7,674 nucleotides of DNA from Chloroflexota bacterium (GCA_002701625.1 NZWK01000054.1:9004-16677); one strand, 5' to 3'. Shown: positions 1-5,570, counted from the first letter of the stretch. The notes: generated by a model from the sequence alone, not told the origin. Numbers and translations: made by a program.

Positions 1-215
1 AGATAAATGGCCACATCCGTACCCGCTAATGGTGAGTCAAGAGACGAAATGTCAAGCACGTCTCCAGCAAACAGCTGCACGTCTGGCCAAGGTCGTCCCT
101 CTAAAGTCTGCTTGTTTCTTGCAACTGCTCGGACAGTATGCCCTGCCTGAATCAATTGAGGGATCAAGTTCGAGCCAATGTAACCTGATGCTCCAAAAAC
201 AGTGACTACAGCCAT
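1..215 (-). CDS. NAD(P)-binding Rossmann-fold protein, DUF2867/NmrA-like (N-terminal 71 residues; runs off the left edge)
   Basis: The reading frame starts at the ATG at 215-213 and stays open to the window edge. The protein begins MAVVTVFGASGYIGSNL, a beta strand followed by the glycine-rich GASGYIG dinucleotide loop (residues 8-14) of an atypical short-chain dehydrogenase. After it come HTVRAVARN (residues 33-41, with an arginine where NADPH-preferring members bind the 2'-phosphate), GRPWPDVQLFAGDVLD and a DVAIYL strand. The GRPW...GDVLD pattern resembles bacterial proteins with an N-terminal epimerase-like domain and a C-terminal DUF2867 domain, which often sit next to photolyase genes. 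The C-terminal part is outside the window, so this subtype is inference; the Rossmann fold is clear. AAGGAAG lies 6 bases before the ATG as ribosome binding site. The gene is divergent from the photolyase gene. Substrate unknown. Confidence 0.85.
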   Translation of the reverse strand, partial: MAVVTVFGASGYIGSNLIPQLIQAGHTVRAVARNKQTLEGRPWPDVQLFAGDVLDISSLDSPLAGTDVAIY

Positions 216-231
216 ATTAACTTCCTTGGCT

Positions 232-251
232 TTCGCTCTATGTAGAGCAAA
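232..251. promoter_or_regulatory. Palindrome, likely operator between two divergent genes
   Basis: GCTCTA (235-240) and TAGAGC (243-248) are perfect inverted copies around a TG centre. After one mismatch the symmetry continues for two more pairs (232-233 with 250-251). The left part, TTCGCTCT (232-239), is repeated directly at 254-261, about two helical turns away. The dyad covers the predicted -10 box of the leftward gene and lies about 70 bases upstream of the photolyase start. A repressor or MerR-type activator site is a fair guess. It does not contain the TGTACA core known from B12-dependent photoreceptor regulators. Confidence 0.5.
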
Positions 252-267
252 TATTCGCTCTTGTTAA
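239..267 (-). promoter_or_regulatory. Probable sigma70-like promoter of the leftward Rossmann-fold gene
   Basis: Read leftward, TTAACA (267-262, five of six matches to the -35 consensus) is followed by a 17-base spacer and TACATA (244-239, three of six matches to the -10 consensus). Transcription would start near 232, giving a leader of about 17 bases that still contains the AAGGAAG ribosome binding site. The -10 box lies inside the palindrome at 232-251, which strengthens the case for a regulated promoter. Confidence 0.45.
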
Positions 268-296
268 ATTCGCACGGTTTCTCCGATTAAGCAAGC

Positions 297-302
297 TAGA
301 AT
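297..302 (+). promoter_or_regulatory. Possible -10 box of the photolyase gene
   Basis: TAGAAT matches the -10 consensus at five of six positions and lies 30 bases before the chosen ATG. No good -35 box is found at the usual distance (ACGGTT lies 17 bases upstream), so the promoter may need an activator. The MOSC gene at 5135 has the same hexamer 30 bases before its start. Confidence 0.3.
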
Positions 303-332
303 GAAAATGAAGAGTTTTTGATGTGGAGTTAT

Positions 333-1682
333 ATGAAGTCGACAGCAGTGGTGGTATTTACAAGAGATCTTCGTGTACATGATAACCCTGCGCTAGTAGC
401 CGCAAGCCAGCAAAATGACTGCGTCGCACCACTGTTTGTACTCGATCCTATGCTAGTTAATGGACCACAATCATCAGCTAACCGCTCTATTTTCTTATAT
501 GAGTCTCTCACTGATTTAGATCAATCTTTAGAGCGCCTCGGCACCAGTCTCATTATTTCGCAGGGTGTCTGGGCTGAGGAAGTGATGAAATTTACTGCAA
601 CAGTTGAGGCTACCGAAATACATATAGCAAGGGATTACAGCAGATATTCGAATGACAGAGCTCGTCTTCTAGAAGCTGCCTGTGAGCACAGTAATATTAA
701 ATTGATACTTCACGACAGTCACTCCGTGCTTCCTCCTGGAAAAATACAACCAGGTGCTGGTGACGAGTACAAAGTGTTTACTCCTTATTACAACAAGTGG
801 CTGGCTGAGTCTTGGCGACCGATGGTAAAACCACCGCTGCTCAATTCGCCCAGCCAACTGAAGTTCATAAAGTCAAACATGCCGAGCCTAGACCATAAAT
901 CAAATGCTCAAGTTAAGGGAGGTGAGTCAGCAGGCCGGTCCCGCATGATGCATTGGTTGACAAGCGGTATTCAAAAATATGAGGAAAATCGAGATGATCT
1001 AAGTGCGCCTGCCACTTCTCTGCTCTCTCCTTACCTTCATTTTGGATGTATTTCGTTACTGGAATTAGCCATGATGGCAAGAAGTAATGGTGATAATGCA
1101 TTTGTTCGGCAACTTTGCTGGCGTGATTTTTACCTGCAAATATTAGCCAAGTATCCTGACGCTGCTAATTCAGACTATCGTGATCGTGGTGATCGTTGGA
1201 ATAACAATACTGAGCACCTTAATGCCTGGAAAACGGGCATGACGGGATATCCGATAGTGGACGCCGGGATGCGACAGCTCCTCGCTGAGGGATTTATGCA
1301 TAACCGAGCACGAATGGTGACAGCTTCATTCCTTACAAAGGATCTTTACCTCGATTGGCGATTGGGTGCAACACATTTTCGAAATTGGCTTATCGATGGG
1401 GATCTCGCCAGCAATCAATTAGGCTGGCAATGGGTTGCTGGAACAGGAACAGATACCAACCCAAACCGAATTTTCAATCCACAACGACAAAGTGAAAGAT
1501 TTGACCCAACCGGTGAATACATTCGAAAATATGTTCATGAGCTAAACAATATACCGACCGATCTCATCCACAATCCGCCTAGCAAATTAAGAGCTGAATG
1601 TGGATATCCTAAACCCATCATCGATCACAAAATAGCAATCGAAAAATACAAAGATATTAAACTGAAAAATAGACAAAAATGA
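333..1682 (+). CDS. phr: Deoxyribodipyrimidine photolyase, class I CPD-type
   Basis: Light-driven repair enzyme of the photolyase/cryptochrome family, 449 residues from this start (E. coli PhrB has 472). Residues 4 to about 130 form the antenna-binding Rossmann domain (VVVFTRDLRVHDNPAL). Residues 205 to about 440 form the helical FAD domain, with TSLLSPYLHFG (228-238), WRDFY (263-267), TGYPIVDAGMRQL (304-316) and TGTDTNPNRIFNP (371-383). Compared from memory with E. coli PhrB, the electron-transfer tryptophans W306, W359 and W382 correspond to W289, W342 and W365, and the flavin-contacting N378 to N361. These residues favour a true CPD photolyase over a plant-type cryptochrome. The position of E. 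coli E274 is Gln here. The antenna cofactor cannot be read. Start choice: ATG 333 has GGAG 4 bases upstream and fits the family N-terminus; ATG 321 or TTG 318 would add 4 or 5 residues. It overlaps the next gene by 4 bases. Confidence 0.95.
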   Translation: MKSTAVVVFTRDLRVHDNPALVAASQQNDCVAPLFVLDPMLVNGPQSSANRSIFLYESLTDLDQSLERLGTSLIISQGVWAEEVMKFTATVEATEIHIARDYSRYSNDRARLLEAACEHSNIKLILHDSHSVLPPGKIQPGAGDEYKVFTPYYNKWLAESWRPMVKPPLLNSPSQLKFIKSNMPSLDHKSNAQVKGGESAGRSRMMHWLTSGIQKYEENRDDLSAPATSLLSPYLHFGCISLLELAMMARSNGDNAFVRQLCWRDFYLQILAKYPDAANSDYRDRGDRWNNNTEHLNAWKTGMTGYPIVDAGMRQLLAEGFMHNRARMVTASFLTKDLYLDWRLGATHFRNWLIDGDLASNQLGWQWVAGTGTDTNPNRIFNPQRQSERFDPTGEYIRKYVHELNNIPTDLIHNPPSKLRAECGYPKPIIDHKIAIEKYKDIKLKNRQK

Positions 1683-2095
1683 TCAAAGTCCTACGATTAT
1701 TTTTTAGATGGAGATTTAGAGTAAGACGCACTATTTCGGAACCTCAACATAAAGTCTGGGAAATCCTAACCAATACCAAATATTGGCCCGTATGGGGGCC
1801 TTCAATTCAGTCCGTAGTCCCAAGTGATACAAAAATTATTCTAGGAACGCGCGGTTCCGTGAAAACGATACTTGGATTTCACGTAACCTTTGTGATTACG
1901 AAGTTCGAGGAGCAAAATGTCTGGGACTGGGATACGTGTGGCCTGCCCGTGACCGGCCACACCATACGATCAATAAGCCCATATTCTACTGAAGTTATAT
2001 TCGATTTACCTGTGCTGCTCGCACCCTATGCACTCTTTTGCTGGATGGCCCTGCACAAACTAAATCACCATGCATCTATGATTGAGATGAAGTAG
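1679..2095 (+). CDS. SRPBCC (START/Bet v 1-like) family protein
   Basis: A 138-residue protein with the polyketide-cyclase-like SRPBCC pattern. After a basic leader (residues 1-16) comes RRTISEPQHKVWEIL (16-30), the first strand and the start of the V-helices. WPVWGPSIQSV follows (36-46), then a glycine-rich turn GTRGSVKTILGF (56-67), VWDWDTCGLPVTGH (81-94) and a C-terminal helix from about residue 113 (LLAPYALFCWMALHKLN). The fold makes a deep pocket for hydrophobic ligands; no ligand can be named. The family's size (about 130-150 residues) fits a complete gene. The ATG overlaps the photolyase stop as ATGA and has only a weak AG-rich stretch upstream, so translation is probably coupled to the photolyase. 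SRPBCC genes beside photolyase genes are known in other bacteria; a direct repair role is not shown. Confidence 0.85.
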   Translation: MIKVLRLFFRWRFRVRRTISEPQHKVWEILTNTKYWPVWGPSIQSVVPSDTKIILGTRGSVKTILGFHVTFVITKFEEQNVWDWDTCGLPVTGHTIRSISPYSTEVIFDLPVLLAPYALFCWMALHKLNHHASMIEMK

Positions 2096-2255
2096 AGCCA
2101 ATTTCTTAAATACACCTAGGTCTGCTGTTCATCTGCTTCACAACGTTACTGAATCACTCTCAAACAGATCAGTTGCACAGCAGTCAGGTCGCAGTAAGCG
2201 TATATCTGTCAGATACACAGGCTTAACCACAACCTGACTCACTAGAGATAACAAA
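2096..2255. other. Convergent intergenic region with inverted repeats
   Basis: This gap separates the ends of the rightward photolyase unit and the leftward three-gene unit. It holds no credible coding frame. AGTCAGGT (2182-2189) and ACCTGACT (2232-2239) are perfect 8 bp inverted copies. Between them lies the odd palindrome TATCTG-T-CAGATA (2203-2215). CTGCTGT (2122-2128) also matches ACAGCAG (2177-2183) in inverse. These could fold into nested stems and end transcription from both sides. No T-run follows on either strand, so a standard intrinsic terminator is not supported. Confidence 0.4.
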
Positions 2256-2885
2256 TTAAATAGCTATCTTCTTGTATAACTGCACTGTCGGACCAGACGA
2301 CGTAATATCGTCTTGACTCTTGTTAATAACATTCCAGAATTGACTGTTACTTAGACCTTCTCGAACTTCGCCCCAGTTTGCCCAGCTTTCGTAAAAAGTA
2401 TGTACACCTACACCAGGACCCGCGGGTCCTGCCATCGAGCTGCGAACATGTGAGGCTTGTGCGCCACATTCGACCAAGGTTTCAGATAAACGATTAGCTC
2501 TACGTAGCACATCATCACCTCGCCCAGGATTCGGGCTCATAAGCACAGACGCACGCAATTTCACTGAATCAATATCGAGCGAACCACTCTGACTAACTGT
2601 CTGTGAAATAATTGATCCAGTCACATCAACGGGCACATCAGTTAAGAGTTCCTTAAAAACAGGATTGGCCGTGGCAGCATCCTGTGCCGCGCCTAGCTTT
2701 TCAATATCTTCGGCTACATAAGTCACCATAATATTGCCGTAATTTTGACCAGTGATGGCCTGCCAGAAAGCATGGCCAACAAGATCCAACTCATCAAACA
2801 CTGGTGTAAATTTTGGTAACCATTCCAATACTTCGAACGTTTTTCCAGGTCTTGGCTTAAGCATTACCGTACGTACAACCGTCAT
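2256..2885 (-). CDS. Tandem ferredoxin-like (ABM/NIPSNAP-like) two-domain protein, paralogue 3 of 3
   Basis: A 209-residue protein of unknown function. The N-terminal half has KPRPGKTFEVLEWL (10-23), a helix, then FWQAITGQNYGNI (40-52) and a TYVAED strand end, the layout of dimeric alpha/beta-barrel proteins such as ABM or NIPSNAP. The C-terminal half repeats this plan: LMSPNPGRGDDVLRR (115-129), LVECGA (137-142), HTFYESW (162-168) and SQFWNVINKSQDD (181-193). It shares KP-PG, FWQ-I-G-N-G and MSPN-GR-DD-RR with the gene at 2957. No signal peptide, membrane segment or obvious metal or nucleotide site is seen. An upstream ATG at 2939 would add 18 charged residues. I prefer 2885 because GAGGAG lies 6 bases before it and the length then matches its paralogues. 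It is last in the operon, 71 bases after the preceding gene. Confidence 0.82.
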   Translation of the reverse strand: MTVVRTVMLKPRPGKTFEVLEWLPKFTPVFDELDLVGHAFWQAITGQNYGNIMVTYVAEDIEKLGAAQDAATANPVFKELLTDVPVDVTGSIISQTVSQSGSLDIDSVKLRASVLMSPNPGRGDDVLRRANRLSETLVECGAQASHVRSSMAGPAGPGVGVHTFYESWANWGEVREGLSNSQFWNVINKSQDDITSSGPTVQLYKKIAI

Positions 2886-2891
2886 TCTATA

Positions 2892-2897
2892 CTCCTC
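2892..2897 (-). promoter_or_regulatory. Ribosome binding site deciding the start at 2885
   Basis: Read leftward this is GAGGAG, a near-full Shine-Dalgarno sequence, with a 6-base spacer to the ATG at 2885-2883. The in-frame ATG at 2939 has no comparable site. A start there would make this purine-rich stretch encode an unlikely Glu/Lys-rich leader that the two sister proteins lack. Confidence 0.75.
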
Positions 2898-2956
2898 TTC
2901 ATCTTCCTTAGTCTTGTTACTACTTGTCCTTATAGACATCAGAGTTCCAAATTAAT

Positions 2957-3589
2957 TTATAGAACTCGCACATCAATCTGATTACCGAGTAATTCGCCCG
3001 TCTGGTCTTGACTTTGTGAAATCGCACTCCACAGCTGGCTCTCAAGCATGTGCTGTCTCGATTTCTCTAGCGCGTCCCAACCACTATAAAAAGCAAATAG
3101 CCCCACAAGAGATCCTTGATTTCCAAATAAAGGAGTTCGCACAGACGCAGATTCTGCTCCGCCGGCTACTAGTTCATCAGCAATTCGGCTCAGCCTCCTG
3201 ACCGAATCATCATTCCGACCACGGTTAGGTGACATCATTAATGTCGTTCGTAATTGGACGTCGAGATCCATTTGGCCCGCCGTATACACATCTTGAATGA
3301 TGTAGCCATTATTGAAGTCCATTGGAAGATCTGGATCGGCATTCAACGCCCGGTAATCCTCATTACTCATAATCGTGGTAATTAACGACCCCAAATTAGC
3401 TAAGCCTTCTTCCTGCGCTACATACAAAAAGCTGATATCCCCAATATTCGGGCCAGATATCTTTTGCCAAAACAGTGAAGCACGCGCTCCACTATCGTCG
3501 AAAATTTTCTTTATTCCAGGCAGTTTTGCGTGAGTATCAGCAATTCTCCCTGGTTTTGGTTTAAGGTTTCCTACTCTTAATACTGGCAT
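2957..3589 (-). CDS. Tandem ferredoxin-like (ABM/NIPSNAP-like) two-domain protein, paralogue 2 of 3
   Basis: A 210-residue protein, clearly the closest relative of the gene at 2256. Both have LKPKPG or LKPRPG near residue 10, FWQKISGPNIGDI (40-52), a YVA strand end (56-58), LMMSPNRGRNDDSVRRLSR (117-135), a GGAESASVR turn (143-151), FYSGW (167-171) and SQLWSAISQSQD (184-195). By eye two ferredoxin-like halves are joined near residue 105, so one chain could form the barrel that single-domain ABM proteins make as dimers. No catalytic residue is obvious. GAGAGAGA just before the ATG serves as ribosome binding site. It lies 31 bases after the first operon gene, with a purine-rich spacer between them. 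Its role is unknown; joint expression with its two paralogues suggests subunits of one complex or related activities. Confidence 0.82.
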   Translation of the reverse strand: MPVLRVGNLKPKPGRIADTHAKLPGIKKIFDDSGARASLFWQKISGPNIGDISFLYVAQEEGLANLGSLITTIMSNEDYRALNADPDLPMDFNNGYIIQDVYTAGQMDLDVQLRTTLMMSPNRGRNDDSVRRLSRIADELVAGGAESASVRTPLFGNQGSLVGLFAFYSGWDALEKSRQHMLESQLWSAISQSQDQTGELLGNQIDVRVL

Positions 3590-3620
3590 AGTTCTCTCTC
3601 TCTTCAGTCTCGTTTTTAAT

Positions 3621-4256
3621 TTATGGCAATCGATTCAATAAGACATTACTCACGATTTCCGAGGACGGATCCGTGTTGGTCGCCAATGCCGTCCATGCAG
3701 CAGTTTGACGCATATTCTCTAAAATCCCATCGAGCTCTCCTGAATGCTCCATCAGAATATTCAAAAAGTAGCGGTCGTTAGGCAATCCGGTGACCGCGCG
3801 ACTTGCCTGACAAGCTGTCGCGCCTGATTCTACCCAAACATCAGTCCATCCTTCTAATCTCTCTTCAAGTTCAACGATCTTTCCAGGTTTGGCTATCGTT
3901 CCTATGGTAGTCATTGACTTTGTCTTACCCGACTGCACCGCTTCCCGATCGCCACTGAACGCCACATCTTCTGTCCTAAGAACTCCCAATCGCACAGATG
4001 ACGGAGAGGGATTACTATTCCATTGATTGAATAGATCAGTCGCTTGTAGTTTTTCTGAAACTTCCCGAATATGCTGATTACTATCAGTAAATACACGAAG
4101 TTGGAGATTCCCAAATCCTTGACCTGATGCTACCGAGTATGCAATTGCCTGATTTGCACCACATTCCAAAAACATATCTCGGAACTCTGTAATGTCCTTT
4201 ATCGCCTCCGCGGCACGTCCCTGAACTGGTGCAAAAGCTAAGGTTGATTTGATCAT
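3621..4256 (-). CDS. Divergent tandem ferredoxin-like (ABM-like) two-domain protein, paralogue 1 of 3
   Basis: A 211-residue protein, first in the three-gene operon. The internal duplication is visible by eye. The first half has APVQGRAAEAIKDI (9-22), MFLECGA (28-34), SGQGFGNLQLRVFT (44-57) and LFNQW (75-79). The second half has IAKPGKIVELEERLEGW (121-137), VWVESGA (140-146), VTGLPNDRYFLNIL (155-168) and AAWTAL (186-191). The halves match as a glycine turn, a helix, an E-C/S-GA turn, a G-containing hairpin and a closing helix with Trp. It lacks the MSPN-GR-DD motif of the other two, so it is the outlying member. GGAG lies 8 bases before the ATG. No signal peptide or known active site is seen. 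A promoter and a palindrome lie 120-180 bases upstream. Confidence 0.8.
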   Translation of the reverse strand: MIKSTLAFAPVQGRAAEAIKDITEFRDMFLECGANQAIAYSVASGQGFGNLQLRVFTDSNQHIREVSEKLQATDLFNQWNSNPSPSSVRLGVLRTEDVAFSGDREAVQSGKTKSMTTIGTIAKPGKIVELEERLEGWTDVWVESGATACQASRAVTGLPNDRYFLNILMEHSGELDGILENMRQTAAWTALATNTDPSSEIVSNVLLNRLP

Positions 4257-4400
4257 ATTGTCGTCTCCATAAATTACTGTTGTGTCTGGCGAGTAAACAG
4301 CCCTGCCATAACTTTTGTCTTAAATACGAGCAAATCTTGTGCCGTGCTCAGGCTGAAACTCCACCCACCGCAAGATCATTACTAAGCTAGTTAGTAATCA
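4257..4400 (-). other. Untranslated leader of the three-gene operon
   Basis: If transcription starts near 4400, about 144 bases of leader precede the ATG at 4256, which is long for an unregulated gene. ATCTTG and CAAGAT (4371-4376 and 4334-4339 on the plus strand) are inverted copies around a 31-base GC-rich segment, so a stem-loop is possible. I recognise no riboswitch class in it. A short regulatory RNA structure is possible but unproven. Confidence 0.3.
4378..4398. promoter_or_regulatory. Palindromic operator at the transcription start of the three-gene operon
   Basis: ATTACTAA (4378-4385) and TTAGTAAT (4391-4398) are perfect 8 bp inverted copies around GCTAG. The 21 bp dyad begins about where transcription from the promoter at 4407-4434 should start, the classic place for a repressor site. 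The size fits a dimeric TetR, MarR or GntR-type regulator. No regulator gene is in the window. Confidence 0.65.
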
Positions 4401-4406
4401 ATACGG

Positions 4407-4434
4407 AGTGTAACGGATTTAATAAATTCGTCAA
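4407..4434 (-). promoter_or_regulatory. Sigma70-like promoter of the three-gene operon
   Basis: Read leftward, TTGACG (4434-4429, five of six matches) is followed by a 16-base spacer and TACACT (4412-4407, four of six matches). This is the best promoter match in the window. It starts only 25 bases after the stop codon of the VOC gene, so the three genes can be expressed independently of it, with transcription beginning near 4400. Confidence 0.65.
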
Positions 4435-4458
4435 CTATCTAAAAAAAGAGTCCTTAAT

Positions 4459-4839
4459 TTATATATAGTTCGATAGTTCGATTAGGTTGCCATCAGGATC
4501 CCAAAAATAAATTGATGTCATCTCCCCAACAGCGCCTTCACGAGACACGGGCCCTTCACATATCTCAATCCCGCCCGATTGCAGTTGTTTCTGAATCTCG
4601 GCAACCGATTCTTCCACCACAAAACAGAGGTCGGCTGTACCTGCAAGATGAGTCTTAGCCTTCAACCAAAAATCCCAGCCCGCGGGATGAAGATTAATTT
4701 TTTGATTTCCAAAATGGAGAGAGATTCTACCTGACTCAGTGCGCTCCACTCGCATGTTTAAATATTTTGTGTAAAATTCCGCACTCGCCTCAACATTACT
4801 AACTGGAACAACCAAATGGTCTAAATGGGAAATATTCAT
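4459..4839 (-). CDS. VOC-family (glyoxalase/bleomycin-resistance/dioxygenase fold) protein
   Basis: A 126-residue single-domain VOC protein with two beta-alpha-beta-beta-beta modules. The first has SHLDHLVVPVSNVEASAEFY (4-23), the phrase LHFGNQKINLHPAG (41-54) and candidate metal ligands H8 and H51. The second has TADLCFVVEE (68-77) and ends in YFWDPDGNLIELSNY (111-125), with E121 at the usual last ligand position. The FGNQKINLH...ADLCF pattern is that of small VOC proteins often annotated as virulence or dioxygenase-related; no substrate is established. Start choice: ATG 4839 has GAGG 5 bases upstream and opens at the family N-terminus; the upstream ATG at 4869 would add ten residues that do not fit. 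It lies in the same direction as the three-gene operon, 202 bases ahead of it. No terminator hairpin is seen in between, so read-through is possible. Confidence 0.9.
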   Translation of the reverse strand: MNISHLDHLVVPVSNVEASAEFYTKYLNMRVERTESGRISLHFGNQKINLHPAGWDFWLKAKTHLAGTADLCFVVEESVAEIQKQLQSGGIEICEGPVSREGAVGEMTSIYFWDPDGNLIELSNYI

Positions 4840-4964
4840 AACAACCTCAAACTTAATTATTTGGTCCACTTTAGCAAAGATGGAAATGTATTGGATAGAA
4901 CGCTAGACTCCTTCTAACACTAGATACAATGCTCTTGTGACTCAAATCGGCCCCAGAATAGCAA

Positions 4965-5033
4965 CGCCCGCCTTTGCACTACTTGTGACGGCCGCAATTA
5001 GTTACAAATAATCGGTTTACGCATAAGCGGGCG
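4965..5033. repeat. Nested inverted repeats, possible structured RNA or regulatory region
   Basis: CGCCCGC (4965-4971) and GCGGGCG (5027-5033) are perfect 7 bp inverted copies and are GC-rich against an AT-rich surround. Inside them, TTGTGAC (4983-4989) can pair with GTTACAA (5001-5007) with one G-U pair and an 11-base loop. A small RNA or attenuator is possible; chance cannot be excluded for arms this short. Confidence 0.35.
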
Positions 5034-5038
5034 GATAC

Positions 5039-5065
5039 GGTGTTAGTGTAAAGTGACATTAAACC
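5039..5065. repeat. Imperfect hairpin or operator upstream of the MOSC gene
   Basis: TTAGTGT (5043-5049) and ACATTAA (5056-5062) pair with one G-U, around AAAGTG. With G5042 bulged, the stem extends by GGT (5039-5041) with ACC (5063-5065), giving ten pairs. It lies 70-95 bases before the MOSC start and could be a regulator site. Confidence 0.35.
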
Positions 5066-5134
5066 TACTCTCTTCAGAATTTTTTAACTACGTCCAGGTA
5101 GAATCAGTTGAGAACAGAAAATTGAGGCATACAT

Positions 5135-5560
5135 ATGACGGTTAAACATCTCTTCACTCAGACGACTCATGGAGTCTCTCCAAAGCCAGCTGAACAACTA
5201 GAACTCGTTATGGGTGGTGGCGCGCGGGGCGATCAACATGAGCATAGAAAAACCCGGGCACTTGTCCTCATGTCATTATTTGATATAGAGCAACTCGGGC
5301 TCAACCCAGGGGATTTAAGGGAACAAGTAACTCTTGATCTTCCAGAATTAATGTCTTTAAAGGATGGAACAACTATAAAAATAGGAGACGTAGACATACG
5401 AATCGATGGCGATTGTGATCCGTGCGTCCATATAGGTGAGCTGCTCGGCATACAAGATCGAGAAGCATTTAGAGAAAGTCTTGTGGGCCATAGAGGCAAA
5501 TTAGCGACTGTTCTTACCGGCGGCATTATTGCCATTGGTGACATAACAGAAATAGTCTAG
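5135..5560 (+). CDS. MOSC-domain protein
   Basis: A 141-residue protein made almost entirely of one MOSC domain, the C-terminal fold of eukaryotic molybdenum cofactor sulfurase and of bacterial YiiM- and YuaD-like proteins. Visible landmarks are GDQHEH (32-37), the LNPGDLREQVTLDL stretch (56-69, the family's G-LREN-like signature), GTTIKIGDVDIRI (78-90) and CDPC (94-97), where the conserved MOSC cysteine lies. The end has GHRGKLATVLTGG (118-130) and IAIGD (132-136). The family binds molybdenum cofactor or handles sulfur on a metal; small stand-alone members may support molybdoenzymes or reduce N-hydroxylated compounds, so the function here is inferred. TTGAGG lies 7 bases before the ATG. No molybdoenzyme gene is next to it. 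Its stop is 10 bases from the stop of the convergent phosphatase gene. Confidence 0.9.
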   Translation: MTVKHLFTQTTHGVSPKPAEQLELVMGGGARGDQHEHRKTRALVLMSLFDIEQLGLNPGDLREQVTLDLPELMSLKDGTTIKIGDVDIRIDGDCDPCVHIGELLGIQDREAFRESLVGHRGKLATVLTGGIIAIGDITEIV

Positions 5561-5570
5561 AAATCTAGTC

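Larger units (their letters stand above)
4840..5134. other. Divergent intergenic region with inverted repeats, no gene seen
   Basis: This region separates the leftward VOC gene and the rightward MOSC gene and must hold both promoters. I find no credible coding frame, tRNA or IS remnant. On the right side, TAGAAT (5099-5104) is a possible -10 box for the MOSC gene and TTGAGG (5122-5127) is its ribosome binding site. No convincing leftward promoter is seen. The middle contains the two inverted-repeat structures listed separately. Confidence 0.5.

Noticed and set aside
1108..1130. Gln in place of the E. coli E274-equivalent in the photolyase, as a sign of altered substrate
   Set aside because: A Gln before the WRDF motif also occurs in ordinary bacterial photolyases as far as I recall, and all other key residues are present.
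2886..2939. Upstream in-frame ATG extending the 209-residue protein by 18 residues
   Set aside because: The extension is Lys/Glu-rich, absent from both sister proteins and overlaps a strong GAGGAG ribosome binding site for the inner ATG.
4257..4400. Known riboswitch in the operon leader
   Set aside because: I compared it by eye with TPP, guanidine and SAM-type cores and found no matching conserved segments.
4441..4447. Run of seven T (read leftward) after the VOC stop as intrinsic terminator
   Set aside because: No GC-rich hairpin precedes it; the upstream sequence is AT-rich and does not fold into a clear stem.
4840..4869. Upstream ATG for the VOC gene
   Set aside because: The added ten residues do not belong to the VOC fold, and GAGG is correctly spaced for the ATG at 4839.
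5233..5544. 103-residue open frame on the minus strand
   Set aside because: It is antisense to the MOSC gene, whose motifs are clear, and is rich in Ser/Pro as shadow frames often are.
5557..5568. CTAGA-AA-TCTAG palindrome at the MOSC/phosphatase convergence
   Set aside because: Five-base arms that overlap a stop codon are expected by chance, and no T-run is associated.
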